This document shows positions 37,117 to 45,891 of a stretch of 64,000 nt of DNA, piece after piece. How positions within the stretch are numbered: the stretch's first letter is position 1; every line of letters starts with the position of its first letter. Source of the stretch: Coprothermobacter sp. (GTDB lineage Bacteria; Caldisericota; Caldisericia; Cryosericales; Cryosericaceae); the NCBI GenBank assembly GCA_013824685.1, contig PNOG01000018.1, positions 33,086-97,085 on the forward strand, read 5' to 3'. Position numbers and translations under genes: made by a program. Below the pieces are notes generated by a model. That model saw only the letters and a list, made by a program, of their open reading frames with translations. It ran no database searches and was not told the DNA's origin.

Positions 37117-37151
37117 GCAAAGGCGCCGGTCGTAAAGACCGGCGCCTTTGC
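37117..37151 (+). terminator. terminator after the SPFH gene
   Basis: Perfect 15-bp stem GCAAAGGCGCCGGTC (37117-37131) / GACCGGCGCCTTTGC (37137-37151), loop GTAAA. Confidence 0.88.
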
Positions 37152-37178
37152 ATGTTGCAGTGTTGGCCAAGAGCAGGA

Positions 37179-37207
37179 TTGGGTCTGTCGGTCTCGCCCC
37201 GTTGTAT
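37179..37207 (+). promoter_or_regulatory. possible oppA promoter
   Basis: TTGGGT (37179-37184) followed after 17-18 nt by TTGTAT/TGTATT (about 37202-37208). The match is moderate; no better candidate is seen in the 130-base gap after the terminator. Confidence 0.3.
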
Positions 37208-37237
37208 TTTTTCCGCCAGTTGGTACCATTGGAAGTG

Positions 37238-37251
37238 GTCGCACGTGCGAC
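37238..37251 (+). promoter_or_regulatory. 14-bp perfect palindrome upstream of oppA
   Basis: GTCGCAC-GTGCGAC, 31 bases before the oppA ATG and downstream of the likely promoter. Suits a dimeric repressor site; no regulator gene is adjacent. Confidence 0.4.
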
Positions 37252-37281
37252 AAATCCTGTTGGGAAAGGGGAGGCTATTAT

Positions 37282-38991
37282 ATGAGGAAAGCACTGTCAC
37301 TTGTCTTGATAGCGGTATTCCTGGTCTCATTCTTTGGCGGATTGGCGGTCGTACCGTCAGCAAAGGCAGTTGCTCAGGAGGTAACGTATAACCTGGGGAC
37401 TGAGCCCGCTGCGATCGATCCAGCCATCACAACTGGCATTCCAGAAGCCAACATCGAACTGCAGGTCTTCGATGGGCTGACGCGTATCGACAACAAGAAT
37501 ATGCCGCAGCCAGCGATCGCAAAGAGCTGGACGATCTCCAAGGATCAGAAGACGTATCTGTTTACGCTTCGCGATGCGTACTGGACGAACGGGACGCCTG
37601 TCACGGCGTATGACTTTGAGTATGCCTGGAAGCGCGCGCTCAGCCCGGAGATCGCTTCCGAATATGCCTACCAGCTCTACTACGTGTATGGCGGTGAAGC
37701 GTTCAACAGGTCCATCAAGGTCGGCAGCAAGTACTATGTCCAGGCTGTCGACGCCAAGGGCAATCCCCTGACGAAGAAAGAAGGGGACAAGGAAGTCGCC
37801 GTTCCGGACATGAAGAAAGAGATCGACCCCAGCAAGAACGTGGGCGTCAGGGCACTCAATGCAAAGACGCTCAAGGTCTATCTCCAGTCGCCCGCCGTCT
37901 ACTTCCTCAACTTGACAGCGTTCCCTACGCTGATGCCTGTCTGCAAGGCTGTTGTCAGCAAGAATGACAAATGGGCCGCCGATGTCAAGACATACGTGAC
38001 CAACGGTCCATTCAAGCTCATCGAGTGGTCACACAATGAGAAGATGGTCTTTGTCAAGAACCCGATGTACTGGGACAAGGACAAGGTCAAGCTCACCAAG
38101 ATCACGTACTACTTGGTCGAAGATGAGTCGACTGCGCTTGCGATGTTCCAGAGCGGTCAGCTGGACGCCGCGCGCGACGTACCCATCACAGAGCTGCCCA
38201 AGCTGGTCGCCTCAGGCGAGGCACAAATCCTTCCTTACCTTGGAACATACTACTACCTGGTCAATGTCACCAAGAAGCCGTTCAACGATGTGCGCGTTCG
38301 CAAGGCCCTACTCCTGGCGATCAACCGCGCAGGCATCACTAAGTCCATCACTCAGGGCGGAGAGGTTCCCGCGCTGGGGTATGTTCCCTACGGCATTGCA
38401 GATGCGCTTCCTGGCAGCGATTTCCGTACGGCAGCCCAGGAGAAATTCTATACGGACAACGATATCGCTACGGCAAAGGCACTACTTGCTGCGGCCGGCT
38501 ATCCGAATGGCAAGGGGTTCCCTGCCTTCACCATACTGTACAACACCTCCAACCGGCACAAATCCATTGCCGAGGCGATCCAGCAGATGTGGAAGAAGAA
38601 CCTGGGTATCACCTGCACCCTCAAGAACGAGGAGTGGGGCGTCTACATGGATGACCGGGCGCACCTCAACTACAGTGTCTGCCGTGCGGGCTGGATCGGT
38701 GACTACATGGACCCCAACACGTTCCTGGACATGTGGGTAACGGGTGGCGGAAACAACGACACTGGCTGGAGCAACAGGGCTTACGATGCTCTCATCGCAA
38801 AGGCCAAGGCGACTCTCGACCCGAAGGCGCGCATGGCGGCACTGCATGCCGCGGAGAAGATCCTCATGACAGACATGCCCATCCTTCCGATCTACTACTA
38901 CACGAACCCCGTGCTGCTGAGCAAGAGCATCAAGAACTTCTATCAGTCGGCGCTGGGGTTTATCGACTGGAAAAACGCCTACATGGGGTAG
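37282..38991 (+). CDS. oppA: oligopeptide ABC transporter substrate-binding protein
   Basis: A 569-residue peptide-binding protein (SBP_bac_5). The N-terminus is a Sec signal peptide (MRKALSLVLIAVFLV...) with a likely cleavage near AKA and no lipobox Cys, so it should be free in a periplasm-like space. The mature part begins VTYNLGTEPAAIDPAI, and FDGLTRIDNKNMPQPAIAKSW, WTNGTPVTAYDFEYAWKR and NDVRVRKALLLAINR are typical OppA/DppA segments. ATG 37282 follows GGGGAGG. It heads a five-gene opp operon, separated from oppB by an attenuator-like hairpin. Confidence 0.95.
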   Translation: MRKALSLVLIAVFLVSFFGGLAVVPSAKAVAQEVTYNLGTEPAAIDPAITTGIPEANIELQVFDGLTRIDNKNMPQPAIAKSWTISKDQKTYLFTLRDAYWTNGTPVTAYDFEYAWKRALSPEIASEYAYQLYYVYGGEAFNRSIKVGSKYYVQAVDAKGNPLTKKEGDKEVAVPDMKKEIDPSKNVGVRALNAKTLKVYLQSPAVYFLNLTAFPTLMPVCKAVVSKNDKWAADVKTYVTNGPFKLIEWSHNEKMVFVKNPMYWDKDKVKLTKITYYLVEDESTALAMFQSGQLDAARDVPITELPKLVASGEAQILPYLGTYYYLVNVTKKPFNDVRVRKALLLAINRAGITKSITQGGEVPALGYVPYGIADALPGSDFRTAAQEKFYTDNDIATAKALLAAAGYPNGKGFPAFTILYNTSNRHKSIAEAIQQMWKKNLGITCTLKNEEWGVYMDDRAHLNYSVCRAGWIGDYMDPNTFLDMWVTGGGNNDTGWSNRAYDALIAKAKATLDPKARMAALHAAEKILMTDMPILPIYYYTNPVLLSKSIKNFYQSALGFIDWKNAYMG

Positions 38992-39043
38992 CTGCCAGAG
39001 GTCCCTTGACGGTCGTACACACGTTCTAGACAGGAAAAGTAGC

Positions 39044-39082
39044 GGGGCGGCTCTGCTGCGAGGCTGGAGAGCCGCCCCCTTT
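39044..39082 (+). terminator. attenuator-like hairpin between oppA and oppB
   Basis: Perfect 11-bp stem GGGGCGGCTCT (39044-39054) / AGAGCCGCCCC (39068-39078), followed by CTTT. Partial termination or mRNA stabilisation here would give more binding protein than permease. Confidence 0.7.
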
Positions 39083-39100
39083 CGTATCCTTGGAGGATCT

Positions 39101-40033
39101 ATGCTGAAGTTCATTCTGCGGCGCGTGCTCTCGATGATTCTGGTCGTCCTTATTGTCGCATCCGCTACCTTCTTCATGATGCGCTTGCTTCCATCGGGGC
39201 CCTTCGCCCGCGAGAAGAAGCTGCCACCTGAGATCGTCAAAAACCTCGAGGAACGATATCACTTGGACGATCCAGTCTGGAAGCAGTATGTCGACTACAT
39301 CAAGAACCTTCTGCGGGGGGACCTCGGTCCCAGTTTCAAGTACAGGAACCGCACGGTCAACAACATCATCAACGATGGATTTCCTGTGTCGGCCGCGTTG
39401 GGAGCGGTGGCGGTGTCTCTCGCCATCGTCATCGGCATCCCGCTGGGCATCTGGGGTGCACTCAGGCAGAATGGCTGGCAGGACAACCTTGTGATGTTCG
39501 TTGCTCTCCTGGGCGTGTCCGTCCCTAACTTCATCATGGCGGTCTTACTCATGCTCATCTTTGCCTTGGGGTTGCACGTCGTACCCGCCGCTGGCTGGGG
39601 TTCCGCTAGACAGATCATCCTTCCCGCCTTTACGCTGGCGGGGTATCCGATAGCATTCATCGCACGTCTTGTGCGCTCGTCCATGCTCGAGGTCCTGCGC
39701 CAGGAATACATCACGACGGCACGGGCAAAAGGACTCTCCGAGCGTCTCGTGATTTTCCGGCATGCACTGCGCAACATCCTCATTCCAGTCGTTACGGTGC
39801 TGGGGCCTCTTATCGCGGCGGTGTTCACAGGGAGTTTCGTTGTCGAGAAGATCTTTGCAATCCCGGGTTTGGGCCGCTACTACGTCACCAGTATCAATGA
39901 CCGCGACTACACGACCATCCTGGGCGTGACCATTTTTTACAGCGCCCTGCTGGTAGTCATGAACTTCCTGGTAGACCTGACGTATGCCTGGCTTGATCCA
40001 CGCATCCGCTACGTCGAAAGGAAGGTGTCGTGA
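39101..40033 (+). CDS. oppB: oligopeptide ABC transporter permease OppB
   Basis: A 310-residue membrane subunit with six helices. N-terminal FILRRVLSMILVVLIVASATF is the OppB/DppB start, and the EAA coupling loop reads VLRQEYITTARAKGLSERLVIFRHALRN, with FVVEKIFAIPGLGRYYV downstream. It forms the heteromeric channel with OppC. The stop overlaps the oppC start. Confidence 0.96.
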   Translation: MLKFILRRVLSMILVVLIVASATFFMMRLLPSGPFAREKKLPPEIVKNLEERYHLDDPVWKQYVDYIKNLLRGDLGPSFKYRNRTVNNIINDGFPVSAALGAVAVSLAIVIGIPLGIWGALRQNGWQDNLVMFVALLGVSVPNFIMAVLLMLIFALGLHVVPAAGWGSARQIILPAFTLAGYPIAFIARLVRSSMLEVLRQEYITTARAKGLSERLVIFRHALRNILIPVVTVLGPLIAAVFTGSFVVEKIFAIPGLGRYYVTSINDRDYTTILGVTIFYSALLVVMNFLVDLTYAWLDPRIRYVERKVS

Positions 40034-40995
40034 TGGCTGCGCAGACTGCATGGCAATTCAAGGACGGTGTTGCACCTGATGCGGGTTCGTTCATACCTGC
40101 CTCCAAGGACTCTGCGGAGTTGCAACAGATTGCTGGACGGTCGACGACGTACTGGAGCGACGCCATACGCCGGATTCGCCGCAACAAGCTGGCCGTTGTA
40201 GGCTTCTGGATCATTATCGCCTTGCTCGTCGTCGCTGTCGTCGGACCGATAGTCTCACCATATAGCTATGAAGATCAGGACCTGGAGAACACGTTCCAGT
40301 CCCCCACGCTGCGACATCCTTTCGGAACGGACCAGCTGGGACGCGATCAGCTGACGCGTGTCATGTACGGTTCGCGCATCTCGCTTGCGGTAGGCATCGT
40401 GTGCGCGACTCTCAACTTTCTCATCGGCGTGACCTATGGGGGTATCGCCGCTTACTTTGGAGGACGGGTCGACGAGATCATGATGCGTATCGTCGATATC
40501 CTGTACGGTATACCGACGCTGATCATCGTGATTCTGCTGACGGTGCTGTTCAAGGATAGAGGCGTCAATCCCCTGATCAACGTATTCATTGCCATCGGGC
40601 TCACCTACTGGCTACCCATGGCACGCATCGTCCGAGGCGAGATCCTGTCGCTCAAGGAGCGTGAGTTCGCGTTGGCCGCGAAGACCATTGGTGCCCCTAA
40701 CAACCGTATCCTCTTCAGGCATCTCATCCCCAATGCGATGGGTCCCATCATTGTCACAGTGACGCTGCAGATTCCATCTGCGATCTTCACCGAGGCCTTT
40801 CTCAGCTATATAGGGTTGGGTGTCAGCGCGCCGGTGGCCAGCTGGGGCGTTCTTGCCTCGGACGGTACCCAAGCCATCCGTTCATACCCCTACCTTGTGC
40901 TGTTTCCAGCACTGGCGATCAGCCTGACGATGTTTGCCTTCAATTTCCTGGGCGACGGCCTGCGCGACGCGCTGGACCCACGCCTGAGACAGTAG
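40033..40995 (+). CDS. oppC: oligopeptide ABC transporter permease OppC
   Basis: A 320-residue permease. After a hydrophilic leader of about 45 residues comes RRIRRNKLAVVGFWII, the OppC N-terminal motif, then HPFGTDQLGRDQLTRVMYGSRISL, and the EAA loop LKEREFALAAKTIGAPNNRILFRHLIPN. The C-terminus FNFLGDGLRDALDPRLRQ is the family ending. ATG 40033 (overlapping the oppB stop) is chosen over GTG 40030. Confidence 0.96.
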   Translation: MAAQTAWQFKDGVAPDAGSFIPASKDSAELQQIAGRSTTYWSDAIRRIRRNKLAVVGFWIIIALLVVAVVGPIVSPYSYEDQDLENTFQSPTLRHPFGTDQLGRDQLTRVMYGSRISLAVGIVCATLNFLIGVTYGGIAAYFGGRVDEIMMRIVDILYGIPTLIIVILLTVLFKDRGVNPLINVFIAIGLTYWLPMARIVRGEILSLKEREFALAAKTIGAPNNRILFRHLIPNAMGPIIVTVTLQIPSAIFTEAFLSYIGLGVSAPVASWGVLASDGTQAIRSYPYLVLFPALAISLTMFAFNFLGDGLRDALDPRLRQ

Positions 40996-41004
40996 GGGTG
41001 CGCA

Positions 41005-42075
41005 ATGAATGAAACCAATGTTCTGATGCGCATCCAGGGCCTTACGACCAATTTCCACACCCATGCGGGTGTTGTCCATGCCGTGGACGACATGACCCTG
41101 ACTGTTCCAAGGGACTCTGTCGTTGGTATTGTGGGCGAGTCCGGTTCCGGCAAGACAGTGACGATGATGTCCGTCATGCGCCTCATCCCAAGCCCTCCCG
41201 GCCGGATTGAGGGCGGGCACGTGTGGTTTGATGGTGCAGCGCTGGGAATGCCGGACCGGATGGAGAAGGATGGTCCCGACAAGGGGATGGTCGATCTGCT
41301 GAGTCTTCCTGCCGAAGCAATGATGAGAGTACGAGGCCGTCACATCGGCATGATCTTCCAGGACCCGATGGTTTCCCTGAACCCGGTGCTGACCATCGGC
41401 CTGCAGATGACGGAGTCCATGGTGGTGCATGGCCTGGCCACGAAGGAGGAGTCCTGGAAGAGGGCCGTCGACATGCTTGCCCTGGTGGGCATTCCCAACC
41501 CCGAAGAGCGCATGCGTGACTATCCCCACCAGTACTCGGGAGGTATGCGGCAGCGCGTCATGATTGCCATGGCGCTTTCGTGCGGTCCCGAGCTGGTTAT
41601 TGCCGACGAACCGACAACATCGCTGGATGTTACGGTTCAGGCCCAGATCCTGGAACTGATGAAGGAGTTGAAAGCGAAACTCAAGTCCAGCAGCATCATC
41701 ATCAGTCATGACCTTTCCATCGTAGCCGGCATGGCCGACAAGGTTGTTGTCATGTATGCAGGACGCATGCTTGAAGAAGCGAATGTCTACGATCTGTACG
41801 AAAAGCCCGGGCATCCGTACACCATCGGACTCATGAAGTCCGTGCCGCGCCTCGACGCCGAGGACAGGGAACGTCTGATCCCTATCGAAGGGAGCCCCCC
41901 GGACCTGCTGGCTCCCCCCGTTGGCTGCAAGTTTGCTCCACGCTGCAAGTATGCCATGAACATCTGCCGGGAGCAGGAACCGCCGCTCGTCATCGTAGGA
42001 GAAGGGCATCGTGCCCGGTGTTTTCTCCACCATCCGACTGCGCCGGCAGTTCCTGGCTTTGTAAAGGTGGAATAG
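41005..42075 (+). CDS. oppD: oligopeptide ABC transporter ATPase OppD
   Basis: A 356-residue ATPase of the peptide importer. Walker [10 protein letters not shown]-loop [12 protein letters not shown], signature YSGGMRQRV, Walker [12 protein letters not shown], switch His in ISHDLSIV. The C-terminal oligopeptide domain has the Cys-rich [19 protein letters not shown] segment, known to bind an Fe-S cluster in related DppD. A spacer with GDP-like insert after residue 70 ([16 protein letters not shown]) is longer than usual. Followed by oppF 2 bases later. Confidence 0.96.
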   Translation: MNETNVLMRIQGLTTNFHTHAGVVHAVDDMTLTVPRDSVVGIVGESGSGKTVTMMSVMRLIPSPPGRIEGGHVWFDGAALGMPDRMEKDGPDKGMVDLLSLPAEAMMRVRGRHIGMIFQDPMVSLNPVLTIGLQMTESMVVHGLATKEESWKRAVDMLALVGIPNPEERMRDYPHQYSGGMRQRVMIAMALSCGPELVIADEPTTSLDVTVQAQILELMKELKAKLKSSSIIISHDLSIVAGMADKVVVMYAGRMLEEANVYDLYEKPGHPYTIGLMKSVPRLDAEDRERLIPIEGSPPDLLAPPVGCKFAPRCKYAMNICREQEPPLVIVGEGHRARCFLHHPTAPAVPGFVKVE

Positions 42076-42077
42076 CG

Positions 42078-43052
42078 ATGGATACCATTCTCAAGGTCGA
42101 GCATCTCAAGAAGTATTTTGCGGTCAATGTCGGCGGACCGTTTGCGCGACACATGGCCAGTCTAAAGGCTGTCGACGATGTTTCGTTTGAGGTCGGACGG
42201 GGCGAAACGGTAGGACTGGTCGGTGAGACGGGTTGTGGCAAGACGACTGTCGGCAGAACCATTGTGGGTTTGTATGCGCCGACGGCCGGTTCCATTACCT
42301 ATTGTGGCGAAAACCTGTGCGCCCTGACGCGGGAAGCCATGCGCAAGGTTCGCAGCAAACTGCAGATGATCTTTCAGGACCCCTATGCGTCGCTCAATCC
42401 ACGGATGACCGTAGGAAACATCATCGAAGAACCGATGGACATCTTCAGTATTGGAACCATTGCCGAACGACGGGAGCGCGTTCAGGAACTGTTGCGCACG
42501 GTTGGACTCAATCCGGAACACGCCAACCGGTTTCCACATGAGTTTTCTGGGGGACAGCGTCAGCGGATCGGCATCGCTCGAGCTCTGGCCATGAATCCGG
42601 AGTTCATTGTTGCGGACGAACCCATCTCAGCTCTTGATGTCAGTATCCAGGCTCAGATTGTGAATATGCTCGAAGATCTGCAGCAGAACCTGGGACTGAC
42701 ATATCTGTTCATCGCCCATGACCTCGCGATGGTCAAGCATATCAGCGATCGCGTGGTCGTGCTGTACCTGGGCAAGATTGTCGAGGTGGATGAGAGCAAG
42801 GATATCTACAAACATCCGTTGCATCCGTATACGAAGGCTTTGCTCTCAGCGGTGCCCATTCCCGATCCGCGGGTTGAGATGCGGCGCCAGCGTATTGTGC
42901 TCAAGGGAGACCTTCCCAGTCCTATCAATCCACCGAGCGGGTGCCACTTCCGGACGCGGTGCCCCATTGCACAGCCGCTATGCGCTGAGCAGGAGCCTGA
43001 GCTGCGCGACATGGGGTCTGGTCACGTGGTCGCCTGTCACTTCGTGGACTAG
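42078..43052 (+). CDS. oppF: oligopeptide ABC transporter ATPase OppF
   Basis: A 324-residue partner ATPase. The N-terminus VEHLKKYFAV and ASLKAVDDVSFEV are typical of OppF; Walker A GETGCGKTT, Q-loop MIFQDPYASLNPRMTV, signature FSGGQRQRI, Walker B IVADEPISALD, and C-terminal PSGCHFRTRCPIAQPLC with clustered cysteines. ATG 42078 lies 2 bases after the oppD stop. It completes the opp operon. Confidence 0.96.
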   Translation: MDTILKVEHLKKYFAVNVGGPFARHMASLKAVDDVSFEVGRGETVGLVGETGCGKTTVGRTIVGLYAPTAGSITYCGENLCALTREAMRKVRSKLQMIFQDPYASLNPRMTVGNIIEEPMDIFSIGTIAERRERVQELLRTVGLNPEHANRFPHEFSGGQRQRIGIARALAMNPEFIVADEPISALDVSIQAQIVNMLEDLQQNLGLTYLFIAHDLAMVKHISDRVVVLYLGKIVEVDESKDIYKHPLHPYTKALLSAVPIPDPRVEMRRQRIVLKGDLPSPINPPSGCHFRTRCPIAQPLCAEQEPELRDMGSGHVVACHFVD

Positions 43053-43074
43053 CGGGCTTTCTGTCAAGTCTCAT

Positions 43075-43098
43075 GGGGCCGGCCGAAAGGCCGGCCCC
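43075..43098 (+). terminator. terminator after the opp operon
   Basis: Perfect 10-bp stem GGGGCCGGCC (43075-43084) / GGCCGGCCCC (43089-43098) with a GAAA tetraloop; only a weak T-rich tail follows. Confidence 0.8.
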
Positions 43099-43132
43099 TG
43101 TCTGCTCCGGATCCAGTCAGGGCTCGCTGAGG

Positions 43133-43160
43133 TTGGAAAACCCGAGAATCTGCATATAAC
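43133..43160 (+). promoter_or_regulatory. promoter of preT-preA
   Basis: TTGGAA (43133-43138) and TATAAC (43155-43160), 16 nt apart. A perfect 12-bp palindrome, ACCTGCGCAGGT, follows at 43194-43205, 34 bases before the start codon, and may be an operator. Confidence 0.6.
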
Positions 43161-43238
43161 TCAAGAGAAGCGGTTTCTGACAACCCGCAAGCCACCTGCG
43201 CAGGTTGTTGACAGTAATCATGGAACGTGGGAGGAACA

Positions 43239-44504
43239 ATGGAGGAATTTGAGAAGACCCTGAGCCGACAGCAGGCGGCCATCGAGGCCGAGCGTTGTCT
43301 CTATTGCTACGATGCGCCATGCCAGGAGAAGTGTCCAGCGCACGTTCCAGTGCCCGAGTTCATTCAGTCGATTCGCAGCGGGAACTTGCACGGTGCGCGG
43401 ACCCTTCTGCAGAGTGCTCATCCATTCATCGAGACCTGTGGCCGCATTTGTCCCGAAGAAGCGTTTTGTCAGTCAGTCTGCACGCGGTCGAAGATAGACG
43501 CGCCCCTGTGCATCCGGGAGCTGCATCGATTCGTAACAGACTCGACCGACCCATCTGATCGCATGGAGCTGCCCGAAGCCACTCTGGGCAAGGTTGCCAT
43601 CATCGGGGCTGGTCCTGCGGGACTTGCCTGCGCCCGCGAGCTCAGGGTCAGGGGATTTGCCTGTGACGTGTTCGAGGCTCGCCAGGTGGGTGGCGTGCCC
43701 AGTCAGGAAGTGTCCACGCATCGTTATCCGCGCGAGGTCGGCGAACGGGAAGTCCGCTTCCTGACGTCCGCATTCATCGCAAACGTCCGTACGGAGCGCG
43801 TGACAGACGTGAAACCTCTGGTTGCTGACTATGATGCCGTTTTTGTCGCAACGGGACTGCCCTGTGAGAGTGACATGAACGTTGAAGGCACTCAGCTGGC
43901 GGGCGTGCATCACGCCCGTGAACTCCTGCGCACGATGAAATCCGGCGCAATCAGCGGTGCAGGAAACCGCGTTGGGGTCATCGGCGGCGGGAATGTCGCA
44001 ATCGAGGTAGCGTCCATGCTCCGTGAAGAAGATCCGACACGCGACGTTACGGTGGTCTACCGTCGTGGCATCAAGGAGCTGAAGGCGTTCAAGAGGGAGA
44101 TCGAAGAAGCCACGGCGCTCGGCGTGACCTATCAGTTCCTGGCGATCCCCGACAAGGTTGTTGGCAACCGTCATGTTGAGGGTCTGCAGGTCACTCAGGC
44201 TCATCTGTGCGGAGAGGACGAGTCCGGCCGTTGCAGGTTTGAGCCCCTGCCAGGGTCGAGCTTCATCATACCACTTGACACGGTGGTCGTCGCTATCGGG
44301 CAGCGCGTCGATGAGGGCGTGTTCCCTGGCCTCGCTCGCAGCGACTCAGGACTCATCAGCGTAGGGGACAGCATGGAGACCAGCATGCCGGGCGTCTATG
44401 CCGGCGGCGATGCGGTTCATGGTGCCCAGACTGTTGTGGAGGCCGTGCGTGACGGCAAGAAAGCGGCGGGGGGAATTGCCGCGTTTGTGGCAGGAGGCGA
44501 GTGA
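43239..44504 (+). CDS. preT: PreT-like Fe-S flavoprotein oxidoreductase (glutamate synthase small-subunit family)
   Basis: A 421-residue NAD(P)H-dependent flavoprotein. The N-terminal Fe-S region has [14 protein letters not shown] and [15 protein letters not shown]; the FAD site is [17 protein letters not shown] and the NAD(P) site [15 protein letters not shown]; the C-terminal FAD motif is [23 protein letters not shown]. With PreA it should reduce pyrimidines (NAD-dependent dihydropyrimidine dehydrogenase). The loop after the second FAD strand reads [15 protein letters not shown] in place of the usual GIP-x-x-RLP, a divergence. ATG 43239 follows GGGAGG. Confidence 0.88.
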   Translation: MEEFEKTLSRQQAAIEAERCLYCYDAPCQEKCPAHVPVPEFIQSIRSGNLHGARTLLQSAHPFIETCGRICPEEAFCQSVCTRSKIDAPLCIRELHRFVTDSTDPSDRMELPEATLGKVAIIGAGPAGLACARELRVRGFACDVFEARQVGGVPSQEVSTHRYPREVGEREVRFLTSAFIANVRTERVTDVKPLVADYDAVFVATGLPCESDMNVEGTQLAGVHHARELLRTMKSGAISGAGNRVGVIGGGNVAIEVASMLREEDPTRDVTVVYRRGIKELKAFKREIEEATALGVTYQFLAIPDKVVGNRHVEGLQVTQAHLCGEDESGRCRFEPLPGSSFIIPLDTVVVAIGQRVDEGVFPGLARSDSGLISVGDSMETSMPGVYAGGDAVHGAQTVVEAVRDGKKAAGGIAAFVAGGE

Positions 44505-45745
44505 TGTATCGAGAACACGACCTTTCGTATGATTTCCTGGGCATACATCTCGAGAACCCCTTCATTCTGTCCGCGGCTCCGCCCACGGACGAGCTGGATA
44601 TGGCTATCGATGGACTGAAGGCAGGATGGGCTGGAGTCGTCCTCAAGACGACGTCTGTCGAGAGCAACCCCGTCAACCTGAAATACCCTATGATGTCGTC
44701 GTTTGGCACGGCTGCGCACAAGCTGTGGGGACTGGGCAACATCGACCTCATCTCGCAGTATCACATCGATGAGATCTGTGAGCGAGTCACAACACTCAAA
44801 CACTTGTTCCCGACCAAGATGATTGCTGCTTCCATCATGGGGTCAAAGAAGGAAGACTGGCAGTCTTTGGTGTGGCAGCTCAAGAAGGCCGGCGTCGACC
44901 TCATCGAGTGCAGTTTCAGCTGTCCGCAGGGCAGCATGGGTGAGGCCCCTGGTCGCATGCTGGCACAGAGCGTCGAGGCGACAGAGAAAGTAGCTCGCTG
45001 GGTCAAGGAAGCTGCCGGAGAGACACCCGTGCTCATCAAGATCACCCCTCAGGTCACGGATATTGTCGAGATCGCAAGGGCACTGAAGCGGGCCGGTGTC
45101 GATGGTGTCACGGCAAGCAACTCGGTGCCCGCACTGATCGGGGTCGACGTCGAGACGCTTGAACCACGCCCTTCTCTCTTTGGCGAGGGGGCATACTCAG
45201 GGATGACGGGCATGGCGATCAAGCCCCTCACTCTCCGCGCCATTGCAGAGATTGCCCGCAACGTAGACATCACCATCAGTGGAAACGGCGGTGCCTACTC
45301 CTGGAGCGATGCGGTGGAGCTGATGGCTGTCGGAGCTTCCAACGTGCAGTTTTGTACGCTCCCGATGCACTATGGGTTTGGCACGATACGAGATCTCAAG
45401 AGCGGTCTTGCAGACTTTCTGGACCGCAAGAGCTATGCATCGCCCCTGGACATTGTCGGCAAGGCGCTCAAGAGCATCAAGGGCCAGGAAGAGCTGGTCA
45501 CGCCTCACTCTCATTCGGACATCGACGTTGAAACGTGCATCGGCTGTGGCAACTGTTTCCGAGCCTGCAGCGATGGAGCTCATAGAGCGATTCTGTGGGA
45601 TGCCGAGAAGAGGAAGCCCTCCGTGGATGACGAGAAGTGCCCTGGGTGCGGCCAGTGCATGCAGGTATGCCCGGTAAACGCCATCCGGATGAAGGAGGAA
45701 CTGGACGGCAAGGTCCACTACTTCGAATTCAAGGGTACTCGCTAG
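44504..45745 (+). CDS. preA: dihydropyrimidine dehydrogenase subunit PreA
   Basis: A 413-residue protein with an FMN-binding dihydroorotate dehydrogenase-like TIM barrel (residues 1-310: [52 protein letters not shown]) and a C-terminal ferredoxin domain with two [4Fe-4S] motifs, [11 protein letters not shown] and [12 protein letters not shown]. The catalytic Cys is expected in the ECSFSCPQG loop. Overlaps preT by the TGATG junction, so a PreTA complex is likely; uracil/thymine reduction is inferred. Confidence 0.93.
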   Translation: MYREHDLSYDFLGIHLENPFILSAAPPTDELDMAIDGLKAGWAGVVLKTTSVESNPVNLKYPMMSSFGTAAHKLWGLGNIDLISQYHIDEICERVTTLKHLFPTKMIAASIMGSKKEDWQSLVWQLKKAGVDLIECSFSCPQGSMGEAPGRMLAQSVEATEKVARWVKEAAGETPVLIKITPQVTDIVEIARALKRAGVDGVTASNSVPALIGVDVETLEPRPSLFGEGAYSGMTGMAIKPLTLRAIAEIARNVDITISGNGGAYSWSDAVELMAVGASNVQFCTLPMHYGFGTIRDLKSGLADFLDRKSYASPLDIVGKALKSIKGQEELVTPHSHSDIDVETCIGCGNCFRACSDGAHRAILWDAEKRKPSVDDEKCPGCGQCMQVCPVNAIRMKEELDGKVHYFEFKGTR

Positions 45746-45764
45746 GCCTGATTCGAGCCCCTCC

Positions 45765-45792
45765 GTCCCCTGTGGCGCTTGCCGCAGGGGAC
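45765..45792 (+). terminator. terminator after preA
   Basis: 12-bp stem GTCCCCTGTGGC (45765-45776) / GCCGCAGGGGAC (45781-45792) with one wobble, loop GCTT. No T-run. Confidence 0.65.
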
Positions 45793-45810
45793 ATTCGCAT
45801 GTGCCGCTGG

Positions 45811-45838
45811 TTGAGTGCTTTCGTGAACACCGTATACT
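45811..45838 (+). promoter_or_regulatory. promoter of the decarboxylase operon
   Basis: TTGAGT (45811-45816) and TATACT (45833-45838), 16 nt apart, about 54 bases before the start codon. Confidence 0.7.
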
Positions 45839-45891
45839 TACAAAGAGTGTTTGCCACGTTCATTTGCCAGCCGAAATCTTGAGGAGGTAGT

